This document shows positions 1-16,349 of a stretch of 60,635 nucleotides of DNA, one piece after another. The stretch is from Pseudolactococcus piscium. GTDB taxonomy: Bacteria; Bacillota; Bacilli; Lactobacillales; Streptococcaceae. The stretch is taken from contig NZ_JXJW01000007.1 of assembly GCF_002441695.1 (NCBI RefSeq), forward strand, positions 1 to 60,635, read 5' to 3'. The first letter of the stretch is position 1, and each line of letters opens with the position of its first letter. Below the pieces are notes generated by a model. The model ran no database searches and had not been told where the DNA came from. It saw only the letters and a list, made by a program, of their open reading frames with translations. Position numbers and translations under genes: made by a program.

Positions 1-222
1 TTTTACATTCTTTTTACTTTTTATTGCTTGCTACTTTATCAAAACTGATATCGAATCATTATTTATTTCCATTACCACTCTCATTATGTTCTAAATTAAC
101 ATTAAATATCATTTGGTATGTACTGAATCTATTACAATACAAAGGGGATTGATGGATGATTTGGCTTATTGACCTACAAGGAAAACATAACACGAAGAGA
201 ATAAAAGAAAGAATGAAAACAA

Positions 223-820
223 ATGAAACAAGTCTATATTTACATAATGGATACGATGGCTGATTGGCAATATGCTTACTTATTACCACTTTTAAACAAT
301 GATAGCTTTTATGAAGTAGATCATGATAAAATTGAGTTAAAAATGGTTGGCGCAGATATTAGGCCCATCAAGACGGCAGGCGGACTCAAAATTATCCCCG
401 ACTGCTCTGTTGCAGAAATAGACATTTCTGCTGATACTGCATTGCTATTAGCTGGTGCAGATACGTGGCATGATAAAAAACATAAAGCCATACTGTCCAT
501 GACGGAAAAAGTATCACTAGAAAACGGGACAGTTGTATCTATATGTGCGTCTGTAGGTGCATTAAATTCTCTAGGTATACTAGCGACACGAAAACATACC
601 AGTAACGCATTAGATTTTTTAAAATTAGTCAGCGATCAGTACGTTAGTGAAGCAAATTACAGCTAGTGCAGCAAGTGCATTACTTGTCGCATACACGTTA
701 GTTGCAAAATTTAATATTATTGATACAGATATTTTAGATGCCTGGTATCATTACTATAAAACGAGTGATTTACAATACTATTATCGACTACAAGCATTAT
801 TTATGCAAAAACACCAGTAA
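223..820 (+). pseudogene. DJ-1/PfpI family protein, frameshifted
   Basis: The first 147 codons (223-666) encode a DJ-1/PfpI (ThiJ-like) glutamine-amidotransferase fold: beta-strand start MKQVYIYIMDTMADWQYAYL, a LLLAGADTW strand near residue 80 and the nucleophile-elbow region VVSICASVGALN near residue 108, with C109 where the family has its reactive cysteine. Reading stops at SEANYS, but the next frame at once continues as ITASAASALLVAYTLVAKF and then DAWYHYYKT, a typical family C-terminus, to a stop at 818-820. Relatives carry about ten more residues between the two halves, so a small out-of-frame deletion at about 655-665 is the likely cause. It is followed by a terminator. Inference: inactive gene, unless the shift is a sequencing error. 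Confidence 0.75.
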
Positions 821-853
821 TACGATCATAATGGTACTAATATAACATTAGAG

Positions 854-889
854 GAACAAGACGACACACTAAAGTCTTGTTCTTTTTTT
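854..889 (+). terminator. Intrinsic terminator after the PfpI pseudogene
   Basis: GAACAAGAC (854-862) pairs with GTCTTGTTC (874-882) and is followed by a run of seven T. It lies 34 bp after the pseudogene stop on the same strand. Confidence 0.8.
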
Positions 890-1053
890 GATGAAATTAA
901 AAATAAACTTATCCATTGCCGACTATATTTTTTGATTAGTTGTTATTTGCATTCAGCTAAATTAACTTTATTATCGTAACATATGCTTTCTTAAACAGGT
1001 TTAACCTCATAAAAAAAGAATCATAGGCTTATATGATTCCTTAAATTCAGTTT

Positions 1054-1866
1054 TTATGCGTCATAAATGTTGCCTAACGCAACATCTATTGATCTGTTTT
1101 CTATATCGATACTTTTTATTTTTAAAATGGATTTAAAATCCGAAATTAAGCGTTGGCCTTTAAAAGGACCTTCCGCAAAAACGGCAACTCCTGCAAGCAG
1201 ACAATCAAATTCATGCACAAGTGATTTCATACCGTTCAATGTTCCGCCGCCTTTCATAAAATCATCTACGATAAGGACACGTTGACCTGGTGCAAGCGAC
1301 CTTTTGGACAAGGTCATGTTTTCAACTTTTGAACTTGACCCAGACATATAATTAACATTTAGCGTGGCCCCTTCAGTTACTTTCGGATCACGTCTGACAA
1401 TCACAAATGGTACATCCAGAATTGCACTTACTGCCTGTGCAATCGGAATGCCTTTTGTCGCAATTGTCATGACTGCGTCTATCTGCTTTCCCGCATAGGC
1501 ATGTGCGATAATTTTGCCAATCTTGTCTAGATTTTTCGGGCTACCTAAGATATCAGACAGGTAGATATAGCCACCTGGTAAAATGCGGTTACTTTCGCGC
1601 ATCAGCGTTGCAATTTCGGATACGATTTTGCGTGAATGTTCATCAGATATTTCAGGTGTAAACACAACCCCTCCAGAAACACCTGCATACGTTTTAATTG
1701 TACCAACACCAGTCTCATCAAAAATCCGCTTGATGATCACTAAATCTTCTGATATTGATGACTTTGCAGCACCATACCTGTCACTAAAAAAAGATAGGGT
1801 TGTCAATTTTCTAGCGTGGTTTAATAAATAGTTGGTAAAATCTACCAATCGTTCACTTCTTTTCAT
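1054..1866 (-). CDS. purR: PurR-type regulator of purine genes
   Basis: 270-residue PurR of the Gram-positive type: an N-terminal winged-helix domain (about 1-72) joined to a PRPP-binding phosphoribosyltransferase-like domain. The PRPP loop is visible as VLIVDDFMKGGGT (residues 197-209). In Bacillus this protein represses, and in Lactococcus it activates, pur genes, with PRPP as effector. The start at 1866 was chosen over an upstream GTG or ATG because AGAGGT lies about 9 nt before it and because the family starts with MKRSERL. It is monocistronic on the minus strand. A plausible promoter about 100 bp upstream is TTGTTT-17-TAGATT. Whether it activates or represses cannot be read from sequence. 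Confidence 0.93.
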   Translation of the reverse strand: MKRSERLVDFTNYLLNHARKLTTLSFFSDRYGAAKSSISEDLVIIKRIFDETGVGTIKTYAGVSGGVVFTPEISDEHSRKIVSEIATLMRESNRILPGGYIYLSDILGSPKNLDKIGKIIAHAYAGKQIDAVMTIATKGIPIAQAVSAILDVPFVIVRRDPKVTEGATLNVNYMSGSSSKVENMTLSKRSLAPGQRVLIVDDFMKGGGTLNGMKSLVHEFDCLLAGVAVFAEGPFKGQRLISDFKSILKIKSIDIENRSIDVALGNIYDA

Positions 1867-2052
1867 GGGTCTACCTCTTTTCAGTAACAAACAATCACCA
1901 CGATATACCAAATCATCCTGAAAATGACTTGATAAGCTTAAACTACTTGTTAAGGTGCAGTGTCAATCTAATCATTTTGATATCTTAAAACAAGTTTCTT
2001 TATCATAAAATATTTAGTTTAGTAATGTTTGTTCTTATTCTATTATAGCAAA

Positions 2053-2087
2053 GAAAAACAAAAAACACGAACAATTAAAATTGTTCG
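2053..2087 (-). terminator. Terminator of the rpsL-rpsG-fusA cluster
   Basis: CGAACAATT (2068-2076) and AATTGTTCG (2079-2087) form a stem on the minus strand just after the fusA stop, followed by a T-rich tract (plus-strand A-run at 2053-2065). Confidence 0.85.
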
Positions 2088-2103
2088 CGCTAATTTATTA
2101 GTC

Positions 2104-4179
2104 TTAACCTTGATTTTTCTTAATGATTGCTTCTTGTACTGATTTAGGAACATCTTCATAGTGGTCAAATACCATCATGAACGTACCACGTCCTTGTGTA
2201 GATGAACGAAGTGTTGTTGCATAACCGAACATTTCAGCAAGTGGGACGAACGCATGAACGATTTGGCTGTTACCATGCGCTTCCATACCTTCAACACGAC
2301 CACGACGAGCAGTCACGTGACCCATGATATCACCTAAGTTTTCTTCAGGAACTGTAACAGTAACCTTCATCATTGGCTCAAGAATAACTGGTTTCGCTTT
2401 TGGTGCAGCAGCTTTCAAAGCGTATGATGCAGCAACACGGAAGGCAGTTTCATTTGAATCGACATCATGGTATGACCCATCGTAAAGTTTTGCTTTCACG
2501 TCAACAAGTGGGTATCCAGCAAGGACACCATTTTGCATTGCTTCTGCCAAACCTTTTTCAACAGCTGGGATATATTCACGAGGGACAACACCACCAACGA
2601 TAGCATTCTCAAACTCAAATCCTTTACCTTCTTCATTTGGTGTAAATTCAACCCAAACGTGTCCGTATTGACCTTTACCACCTGATTGACGAACGAATTT
2701 ACCTTCGGCTTGTGTCACAGGGGCACGGAATGTTTCACGGTATGATACTTGTGGCGCACCAACGTTTGCATCAACGTTGAACTCACGACGCATACGGTCA
2801 ACAAGGATATCTAAGTGAAGCTCACCCATACCAGCGATAAGTGTTTCACCAGTTTCAACGTTTGTTTCAACGCGGAATGATGGATCTTCTTCAGCAAGTT
2901 TTTGAAGGGCAACACCCATTTTATCTTGGTCAGCTTTAGATTTAGGCTCAACCATAACTTGGATAACTGGTTCTGGGAATTCGATAGATTCAAGAATAAC
3001 TGGATTCTTTTCGTCTGTCAATGAGTCACCAGTTGTTGTATCTTTCAAACCAACAGCTGCAGCGATATCTCCTGAAAAGACATCGTTAATTTCATTACGT
3101 GTGTTTGCGTGCATTTGGAGGATACGACCGATACGTTCGCGTTTACCTTTTGATGCATTCAAAACGTATGAACCTGATGACAAGACACCAGAATAAACAC
3201 GGAAGAACGTCAAACGACCTACGAATGGGTCAGTCATAACTTTAAAGGCAAGCGCTGAAAATGGTTCAGAATCGTCAGCATGACGTTCAGTTTCTTCGCC
3301 GTCAGGTGTAACACCTTTAATAGCAGGAACGTCAGTTGGTGCTGGCAAGTAGTCAACTACTGCATCAAGCATCATTTGAACACCTTTGTTCTTGAAGGCA
3401 GAACCTGCAAGCATTGGGTAGAATTCAACGTTGATTGTTGCTTTACGGATAGCCGCTTTAAGCTCAGCTTCAGTGATTTCTTCACCTTCCAGATATTTCA
3501 TCATGATGTCTTCATCAGTATCTGCAACAGCTTCGATTAATTTAGCGCGCCATTCTTCAGCTTGAGCAAGGTATTCTTCTGGAATCTCTTCATCAAGAAT
3601 ATCAGTACCTAGGTCATTTGTATAGACTTCGGCACGCATTCTTACTAGGTCGATAATCCCTTCGAAATCTTCTTCAGCACCGATTGGAATTTGGATTGGA
3701 TGCGCATTGGCATTCAAACGATCATGAAGTGTATTTAATGAATAGAAGAAATCAGCTCCGATTTTATCCATTTTGTTAGCAAATACGATACGTGGCACAC
3801 CATAATCTGTTGCTTGACGCCAAACAGTTTCTGTTTGAGGCTCAACACCAGATTGTGCATCAAGAACTGTAACAGCACCATCTAGTACACGAAGTGAACG
3901 TTGCACTTCGATTGTGAAGTCCACGTGACCTGGTGTGTCGATGATGTTGATACGTGTATCATGCCATGCAGCAGTTGTTGCCGCTGAAGTGATGGTGATA
4001 CCACGTTCTTGTTCTTGGGCCATCCAGTCCATTTGTGAAGCACCTTCATGTGTTTCACCAATTTTATGGATTTTACCAGTATAGTAAAGTACACGCTCAG
4101 TCGTCGTTGTTTTACCAGCGTCGACGTGGGCCATGATACCGATGTTACGAGTGTTTTCTAAAGAAAATTCGCGTGCCAT
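2104..4179 (-). CDS. fusA: Translation elongation factor G
   Basis: 691-residue EF-G, the GTPase that drives ribosome translocation and, with RRF, ribosome recycling. The GTPase motifs are clear: P-loop AHVDAGKTT (17-25), DTPGH (81-85) and NKMD (135-138). The later domains follow in order, with the domain IV region [10 protein letters not shown] and the domain V region [18 protein letters not shown]. Full length, no truncation. It ends the rpsL-rpsG-fusA cluster, but a 136-bp gap with a strong terminator-like hairpin separates it from rpsG, so part of its expression may be set by read-through. The start is backed by AGGAGA about 8 nt upstream. Confidence 0.98.
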   Translation of the reverse strand: MAREFSLENTRNIGIMAHVDAGKTTTTERVLYYTGKIHKIGETHEGASQMDWMAQEQERGITITSAATTAAWHDTRINIIDTPGHVDFTIEVQRSLRVLDGAVTVLDAQSGVEPQTETVWRQATDYGVPRIVFANKMDKIGADFFYSLNTLHDRLNANAHPIQIPIGAEEDFEGIIDLVRMRAEVYTNDLGTDILDEEIPEEYLAQAEEWRAKLIEAVADTDEDIMMKYLEGEEITEAELKAAIRKATINVEFYPMLAGSAFKNKGVQMMLDAVVDYLPAPTDVPAIKGVTPDGEETERHADDSEPFSALAFKVMTDPFVGRLTFFRVYSGVLSSGSYVLNASKGKRERIGRILQMHANTRNEINDVFSGDIAAAVGLKDTTTGDSLTDEKNPVILESIEFPEPVIQVMVEPKSKADQDKMGVALQKLAEEDPSFRVETNVETGETLIAGMGELHLDILVDRMRREFNVDANVGAPQVSYRETFRAPVTQAEGKFVRQSGGKGQYGHVWVEFTPNEEGKGFEFENAIVGGVVPREYIPAVEKGLAEAMQNGVLAGYPLVDVKAKLYDGSYHDVDSNETAFRVAASYALKAAAPKAKPVILEPMMKVTVTVPEENLGDIMGHVTARRGRVEGMEAHGNSQIVHAFVPLAEMFGYATTLRSSTQGRGTFMMVFDHYEDVPKSVQEAIIKKNQG

Positions 4180-4209
4180 GAATAGGTCTCCTAATATGTC
4201 TATTTGAGT

Positions 4210-4242
4210 AAAAAAACTAGGAAGGCAGGTCGCCCACCTAGT
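4210..4242 (-). terminator. Terminator-like hairpin between rpsG and fusA
   Basis: On the minus strand ACTAGG-TG-GGC pairs with GCC-TT-CCTAGT (arms 4237-4242 and 4216-4221), followed by seven T. It sits inside the ribosomal cluster, 31 bp before the fusA start, so it is a partial terminator or attenuator, or fusA has its own promoter that I could not identify. Confidence 0.65.
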
Positions 4243-4315
4243 ATTTTCTTAAGTTACTTATGTTAAAATTTTTCTTAGCTGTGATCAGAAAACGAGCACT
4301 CGCTCAGAAAAAATC

Positions 4316-4783
4316 CTACCAACGGAAGTGAGCGAACGCACGGTTAGCTTCTGCCATTTTGTGAGTATCTTCACGTTTTTTAACTGCAGCCCCAGTATTG
4401 TTAGCTGCATCCATGATTTCTTTAGCCAAACGATCTTGCATTGTATGTTCACCACGTTTACGAGCGATTGTTACCAACCAACGCAAACCAAGTGTTACAC
4501 GGCGTTCTGGACGTACTTCAACTGGTACTTGGTAGTTTGAACCACCAACACGGCGAGCACGAACTTCCAAAACTGGCATGATGTTTTCCATCGCTTGTTC
4601 AAATACTTCAATAGCTTCTGTTCCTGTCGCTTCTTTGATTTGCTCAAAGGCGCCATAGACGATGCTAGCTGAAGTACCACGTTTACCATCAAGCATAACG
4701 CGGTTGATAAGGCGAGTGACTACGACTGAGTTGTATAATGGATCTGCCAAAACTTCACGTTTTGGTGCACGATTTTTACGCAT
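4316..4783 (-). CDS. rpsG: 30S ribosomal protein S7
   Basis: 155-residue S7, which nucleates the 30S head by binding 16S rRNA. It begins [27 protein letters not shown] and ends with the helix [11 protein letters not shown], both typical of bacterial S7, and has the usual length. An AAAGGAG site precedes the start by 6-7 nt. It lies 20 bp after rpsL in the standard order and is surely cotranscribed with it. A GAGC-gagt-GCTC hairpin with a short T-run lies directly after its stop (4294-4305), in addition to the stronger one before fusA. Confidence 0.98.
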   Translation of the reverse strand: MRKNRAPKREVLADPLYNSVVVTRLINRVMLDGKRGTSASIVYGAFEQIKEATGTEAIEVFEQAMENIMPVLEVRARRVGGSNYQVPVEVRPERRVTLGLRWLVTIARKRGEHTMQDRLAKEIMDAANNTGAAVKKREDTHKMAEANRAFAHFRW

Positions 4784-4803
4784 TTATCTTATCTCCTTTC
4801 AGA

Positions 4804-5217
4804 TTATGCTTTAGGTTTTTTAGTACCGTATTTAGAACGGCCTTGTTTACGATCTGTTACGCCAGCAGTATCAAGTGCACCACGGACGATATGGTAACGT
4901 ACCCCTGGAAGGTCTTTTACACGACCACCACGAAGTAAAACAACGCTATGTTCTTGTAAGTTGTGACCGATACCTGGGATATAAGCTGTTACCTCGATCA
5001 AGTTTGACAAACGCACACGTGCGAATTTACGCAAAGCTGAGTTAGGTTTTTTAGGTGTCATTGTACCAACACGAGTTGCAACCCCACGTTTTTGTGGTGA
5101 GTTTGTTTTCGTTTGAACTTTTTTACGGCTGTTAAAGCCAATGTTCAATGCTGGTGCTGTTGATTTAACAATTTTTGATTTACGCGGTTTGCGAACCAAT
5201 TGGTTAATAGTAGGCAT
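4804..5217 (-). CDS. rpsL: 30S ribosomal protein S12
   Basis: 137-residue S12 of the decoding centre. Family landmarks are [12 protein letters not shown] at the start, the [11 protein letters not shown] loop (streptomycin-resistance region) and [13 protein letters not shown]. The start is set at 5217 by homology. The frame stays open for 38 codons upstream, but that stretch ([19 protein letters not shown]) is not S12. The ribosome site is unusually poor (AGCAAGCAAGAA before ATG) for such a highly expressed gene, which may point to control in the leader. First gene of the rpsL-rpsG-fusA cluster, transcribed from the promoter at 5414-5442. Confidence 0.97.
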   Translation of the reverse strand: MPTINQLVRKPRKSKIVKSTAPALNIGFNSRKKVQTKTNSPQKRGVATRVGTMTPKKPNSALRKFARVRLSNLIEVTAYIPGIGHNLQEHSVVLLRGGRVKDLPGVRYHIVRGALDTAGVTDRKQGRSKYGTKKPKA

Positions 5218-5355
5218 TTCTTGCTTGCTGTCAGTCGTTATTTTGACGAAGTCAATAAGCGATAATAAGACCGATAGCATTCCTTTCGTTTTTTCGTTTA
5301 GTTGCGTTGGTATATGGTCGCTTAAGCCCAAGTTCCAACAAGAATTTGGATACTA

Positions 5356-5442
5356 CCTAAGTTAAATAACTTAGGCTTCTTTTGTGTTACCAAATGAAAA
5401 AGTACCGTTTATCAGTTTATCATACTTACCATATTGTGTCAA
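5356..5442 (-). promoter_or_regulatory. rpsL promoter and leader hairpin
   Basis: Minus-strand promoter TTGACA (5437-5442), 17 bp, TAAACT (5414-5419). The resulting leader of about 190 nt contains a perfect 8-bp stem CCTAAGTT/AACTTAGG (5356-5363 and 5368-5375) with a 4-nt loop and no T-run. Its role is unknown. It could be an autoregulatory or stability element. The dacA start region lies just beyond on the other strand. Confidence 0.6.
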
Positions 5443-5522
5443 TAGCAATTACTTAATGCAACAACATATTAATTTTAGTAGATGTATTAATCAAGGTACA
5501 CTAGCTAAAATAAACTAAATTC

Positions 5523-5538
5523 TGTTATAATTTAAACT
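5523..5538 (+). promoter_or_regulatory. Extended -10 promoter of dacA, predicted leaderless
   Basis: TGTTATAAT (5523-5531) ends 7 nt before the dacA ATG at 5539. No Shine-Dalgarno site fits between, and no good -35 is seen. Transcription would start at or 1-2 nt before the ATG. Confidence 0.6.
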
Positions 5539-6831
5539 ATGAAGAAAAAGATATTTTTACTAGTAACACTTTGCTTTACCCTTATCACGGCGCCTTTTGC
5601 TTCCGTAGTTAGTGCCGATGAACCATTTGACGTCTCTGCTAAAGCAGCACTTGCAATAGATGCGAGTAGCGGTAAGGTTTTATATGCAAAGAACACAACC
5701 TCTCCTATGGGTGTTGCCTCTATTACTAAAATCATCACAATTTATATGACACTTGATGCCATTAAAAAAGGCAAACTAAATTGGGATGATAAAATTAAAA
5801 TGAGTGATTACGCTTATAACTTGACCCAAAATCCAGAAGCGTCTAACATTGCTGTCATGGATAAAGACGAAGCATTCACAGTTCGTGATTTGTTCAACGC
5901 TGCTATGATCCAATCAGCCAATTCAGCTGCGATCACACTAGCTGAAAAAATTGGTGGAACAGAACCCAAATTCGTCGATTTAATGAAAACCCAATTAGCC
6001 TACTGGGGGATTACAGATGCCAAACTAGTCAATGCATCTGGCCTAAACAATAGTGTACTTGGTGAAAATATTTACCCTGGTTCATCATCAACAGATGAAA
6101 ATGAATTGTCTGCACAAGATGTTGCCATCGTTGCCCAACATTTAATTGCTGATTTTCCAGATGTTTTAGAAACCAGCCAAAAAGCAACTGAACCCTTTGA
6201 CGCTAATGGTCCTTCTAAACAAACACTAGCCACTTATAACTATATGTTACCTGGACTCCCAGCAGCCAGACCAGGAGTTGATGGCTTAAAAACAGGGACA
6301 ACTGCTTTAGCAGGCGCCTGTTTTGTCGCAACAACGGTTCAAAACGGCTTCCGTATTATCACGGTTGTCTTAAATGCTGACAATGCTGATGCTGACCAAT
6401 TAGCACGTTTTACAGCAACTGGTGCACTCATGAACTATGTCTATGGTACTTGGCAAACCCATACATTTGCAGCCAAAGGGATTAAAATGGACAGTCCTGA
6501 TGCACCGACCCAATTGACGGTTGTCGATGGACAACGTAATCAAGTTAATGTTGTGCCAGAAAAAGACTTCTCCGCTGTGGTCCCAATGGCTGGTACAGGT
6601 ACAACGACTGCAATCACATTCAATAAAAAACAAAACGACAAAGTAACTGCTGCAATTGCCAAAAATCAAAAGCTTGTCAAGGTAACTTTTCATATTAAAG
6701 ACAAGCTAGGCTACCTACCAGGATTTGATGGAGAAGACCTACATTTGACAGCAACAAGTGCTGTTGCGAGAAGTAATTCCGTTAAGATTATGTGGAATCA
6801 CTTTGTGAAATTTGTAAATGACAAATTATAA
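5539..6831 (+). CDS. dacA: D-alanyl-D-alanine carboxypeptidase (low-molecular-weight PBP)
   Basis: 430-residue peptidase of family S11 that trims the terminal D-Ala from peptidoglycan stem peptides outside the membrane. A signal peptide (about 1-26, cleavage after VVSA) is followed by the three penicillin-binding motifs SITK (61-64), SAN (126-128) and KTG (251-253). The C-terminal beta-domain and a final amphipathic helix (KIMWNHFVKFVND) would anchor it to the membrane. Usual length. It stands alone between divergent rpsL and its own strong terminator. The ATG sits 7 nt after a -10 box, so translation probably starts on a leaderless mRNA. Confidence 0.95.
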   Translation: MKKKIFLLVTLCFTLITAPFASVVSADEPFDVSAKAALAIDASSGKVLYAKNTTSPMGVASITKIITIYMTLDAIKKGKLNWDDKIKMSDYAYNLTQNPEASNIAVMDKDEAFTVRDLFNAAMIQSANSAAITLAEKIGGTEPKFVDLMKTQLAYWGITDAKLVNASGLNNSVLGENIYPGSSSTDENELSAQDVAIVAQHLIADFPDVLETSQKATEPFDANGPSKQTLATYNYMLPGLPAARPGVDGLKTGTTALAGACFVATTVQNGFRIITVVLNADNADADQLARFTATGALMNYVYGTWQTHTFAAKGIKMDSPDAPTQLTVVDGQRNQVNVVPEKDFSAVVPMAGTGTTTAITFNKKQNDKVTAAIAKNQKLVKVTFHIKDKLGYLPGFDGEDLHLTATSAVARSNSVKIMWNHFVKFVNDKL

Positions 6832-6835
6832 ACAA

Positions 6836-6877
6836 AATCCGCTTGGCAGCAATTAACATGCCAAGCGGATTTTTTTA
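6836..6877 (+). terminator. dacA terminator
   Basis: A 13-bp perfect stem, AATCCGCTTGGCA (6836-6848) with TGCCAAGCGGATT (6859-6871), followed by T residues, directly after the dacA stop. Confidence 0.9.
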
Positions 6878-6888
6878 ACGCATTTTCA

Positions 6889-6939
6889 TGTTACTCGCTA
6901 TCATGATTGCTTATATTAGCTGCATGATAGCGAGTAACA
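6889..6939. repeat. 17-bp perfect inverted repeat over the 3' end of the AEC permease gene
   Basis: TGTTACTCGCTATCATG (6889-6905) is repeated inverted at 6923-6939 with a 17-bp spacer. One arm lies in the last codons of the permease gene, the stop codon is in the loop, and the other arm follows it. There is no T-run on either side, so this is not a standard terminator. It may protect the 3' end or act with the facing dacA terminator. Confidence 0.7.
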
Positions 6940-7864
6940 TCGGAACAACTGCTAAATAAGATAAGACTGTATAGCCTAGCGTTGACGTTGCAAATGCCAC
7001 ATCTGCATGATAGAGTCTAGCCAAAATAGGAACTGAATTCTGAATAGGCATAGCAGATTGTATGAAGAAGACTTTAACCATCATATCTGGCAACTGTATC
7101 ACGCGAGTGATTAAGATAATGAGCAAAGGAGAAATAATAAATCTCCCTAGTAATACACCAACGATTGCCTTATTCAATTTTAGTGTTCTAATTCCTAAAA
7201 AATAGACCGTAATCCCTATAATAAACATTGACAACGGGGTCGTTAGATTGCCGATATAGGTCGAAAAATTTGCCAAAGCAAGTGGTACTTTGACACCCGT
7301 CAACAACCAGGCAATACCGACTAAAAAGCCAAGCATGGCAGGATTCAATAGCTTTTTCAGGCCGTCAATAAGGCTAAATGATTGGGCTACTGCTACATGA
7401 GCAAAAGTTTGAGAATCCTGGGAAATCTTGTATATGCCCCAAGTCCAAAAAAATGTGGTATTTGCGATATAGTAAATCAAGACATAGGGCACAGCTTGAC
7501 TACCAAAGATCGCCATGTTAATCGGCAACCCTATGAAAATCGTATTACTACATGTAAACATCGTGCTAAATGTTCCTAGAAGATGTTTGTCAACACTTAG
7601 TAAGGTAGCCATACCTTTTGAAACCCAGTAGCTTAAAACCATGGATAAAACAGGCACAACGATACTAGCAAATAGGTTTAGAAATTCTCCTCTAGAGAAT
7701 TTCTGTGTGAGTGTGATAAACATTTCAAAAGGTAAGGCTAGACCTAATACCATTTTTGAAAAGACATCTGCCGTATGACGATCAAACCATTTCTTATAGG
7801 ATAAGAAATAGCCAACAAACATCATGGCAAAAATAGCGAAAATATTAAAATAGGCTTGTATCAT
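6911..7864 (-). CDS. AEC-family (auxin efflux carrier type) permease
   Basis: 317-residue integral membrane protein with about ten hydrophobic segments. The opening MIQAYFNIFAIFAMMFVGYFLSYKKWF and the central break after about residue 165 fit the AEC family, whose bacterial members move malate or other organic acids. The substrate cannot be read from sequence. It stands alone. The start at 7864 follows a TGCTACAAT box (7871-7879) by 6 nt, so the mRNA is predicted leaderless. The 3' end is folded into a long inverted repeat. Confidence 0.85.
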   Translation of the reverse strand: MIQAYFNIFAIFAMMFVGYFLSYKKWFDRHTADVFSKMVLGLALPFEMFITLTQKFSRGEFLNLFASIVVPVLSMVLSYWVSKGMATLLSVDKHLLGTFSTMFTCSNTIFIGLPINMAIFGSQAVPYVLIYYIANTTFFWTWGIYKISQDSQTFAHVAVAQSFSLIDGLKKLLNPAMLGFLVGIAWLLTGVKVPLALANFSTYIGNLTTPLSMFIIGITVYFLGIRTLKLNKAIVGVLLGRFIISPLLIILITRVIQLPDMMVKVFFIQSAMPIQNSVPILARLYHADVAFATSTLGYTVLSYLAVVPMLLAIMQLI

Positions 7865-7870
7865 ATCTAT

Positions 7871-7879
7871 ATTGTAGCA
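7871..7879 (-). promoter_or_regulatory. Extended -10 promoter of the AEC permease gene, predicted leaderless
   Basis: Minus-strand TGCTACAAT ends 6 nt before the ATG at 7864. No Shine-Dalgarno site is present. Confidence 0.5.
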
Positions 7880-7894
7880 TATCGTTAATAAGAC

Positions 7895-7930
7895 AAAGCA
7901 TGAGGTCCGACTAGTCAGATCTCATGCTTT
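7895..7930 (-). terminator. Terminator after the GlcU-like gene
   Basis: AAAGCATGAG (7895-7904) and CTCATGCTTT (7921-7930) form a 10-bp stem on the minus strand after the stop of the sugar transporter gene. The T-run is weak (TGTCTTATT). Confidence 0.7.
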
Positions 7931-7934
7931 AAGG

Positions 7935-8819
7935 TTATTGTATTTTAACAATCGCTAATAGTATCGCACCAATAATGAATAATGCAGTCCCAATCACAAC
8001 ATAGCGTAATTCCAATTTTGTCTTTTTCTCCCCGAGAAATAGAATGCCACCAATTGTCGAGATGATAATGCCAAGTTGTGAAAACGAGAAAGCAATAGCA
8101 AGCCCTGCCTTTGCCGCAGCCAGCAACATAAAGACATTACCTAGACCCCACATCAACCCAACTGGAATATTTTTGAAAACAACCGGTTCAAGTTTAATTT
8201 TACCACCTGCAATTATCCAGGCACCAATCATCATACCAACTGACATAGGCAGAATAACTGTCAATGTATCTATTTTGACATGAAAAATAAGGTCGGATAA
8301 GTTATTAAATAGCGTCGCATACAAGACATAACCAAAGGTTGAATAGGCGATGGAGCGTAGCCCTTTTCCTAGATGCTGTTGACCAGATACGCTTTCAGTA
8401 TTGGGGTCCTTACGAGACGAAAAATAAAACCCAATCACAAGCACAATAATCGCGATGCTACCCAGTAGATATTGAACCGGCTTTGACCATTCCCCGAAAG
8501 CGAGAACACCGATTAGTGAGCCAATCACGAGTTGCGCCCCACTTGACAACGGTCCTGCAACAGAAACGCCCATAAATTTAGCAGCCTTAAACTGTTCATT
8601 TTGACCAATTGACCATAGGCCACCACCGACTAGACCGATCAGAATCGTTGTTAAATCTAGCTTTGGTTGCCTAACAGCAAAGACAACAAGTGCAAAAACA
8701 AAGGCACCTAATGTCATACCAAACGTCTGCTGATTTGCATTGCCGCCAATTTTACTTGAAACAAAAATAATTGATCCCCATGACACCATAGGAATTAGTG
8801 CTAGCAAAATGCCTTCCAT
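7935..8819 (-). CDS. GRP-family sugar uptake protein (GlcU/RbsU type)
   Basis: 294 residues with ten predicted membrane helices, in the drug/metabolite transporter superfamily. The N-terminus MEGILLALIPMVSWGSIIFVSSKIGG and the motif GGGLWSIGQNEQFKAAKFMGVS are characteristic of the glucose/ribose uptake (GlcU, RbsU) family, which works by proton symport without phosphorylation. AAAGGAAAT precedes the start by about 8 nt. It is next to the beta-glucoside operon but has its own terminator, so it is probably a separate unit. A role in taking up free glucose is inference. Confidence 0.85.
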   Translation of the reverse strand: MEGILLALIPMVSWGSIIFVSSKIGGNANQQTFGMTLGAFVFALVVFAVRQPKLDLTTILIGLVGGGLWSIGQNEQFKAAKFMGVSVAGPLSSGAQLVIGSLIGVLAFGEWSKPVQYLLGSIAIIVLVIGFYFSSRKDPNTESVSGQQHLGKGLRSIAYSTFGYVLYATLFNNLSDLIFHVKIDTLTVILPMSVGMMIGAWIIAGGKIKLEPVVFKNIPVGLMWGLGNVFMLLAAAKAGLAIAFSFSQLGIIISTIGGILFLGEKKTKLELRYVVIGTALFIIGAILLAIVKIQ

Positions 8820-8947
8820 ATATCGATTTCCTTTTTATTTAATAAGTTACTACTAATTAACACATGATTAACATTAGGCTTAAAAAACCCAACGTTTATA
8901 AGTGTAACTGTTTTGACTATAAAAAGCAACTAGGCAAGCACAAGTTC

Positions 8948-8976
8948 AAAAAAAAGCTGTCCTAAGACAACTTTTT
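8948..8976 (-). terminator. Terminator of the beta-glucoside operon
   Basis: On the minus strand AGTTGTC-ttag-GACAGCT (one G-U pair) is followed by eight T. It lies 10 bp after the stop of the last glucosidase gene. Confidence 0.8.
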
Positions 8977-8985
8977 CATATGAGA

Positions 8986-10431
<1,446 letters not shown>

Positions 10432-10447
10432 TTAATTCTCCTTTTCT

Positions 10448-12752
<2,305 letters not shown>

Positions 12753-12815
12753 TCATCCTGAACTAGATGAGTTGATTACTAGCCAATTACGTCTATGATG
12801 TCTTAGCCTAGCATT

Positions 12816-14817
<2,002 letters not shown>

Positions 14818-14873
14818 GGGGTGAACTTAATCAAGTATTACTTAAAACAGGACGCAAATTTAATGATAATCAG

Positions 14874-16331
<1,458 letters not shown>

Positions 16332-16349
16332 TTAAACACACTACTTGTC

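Noticed and set aside
59-289. Minus-strand frame of 76 codons at the left edge
   Set aside because: It has no ribosome site, overlaps the start of the DJ-1 gene, and its sequence looks like chance hydrophobic codons from AT-rich DNA.
3280-3540. Plus-strand frame of 86 codons inside fusA
   Set aside because: Antisense shadow of a highly conserved gene. Several similar frames in fusA, bgl and ptsG-like genes were dropped for the same reason.
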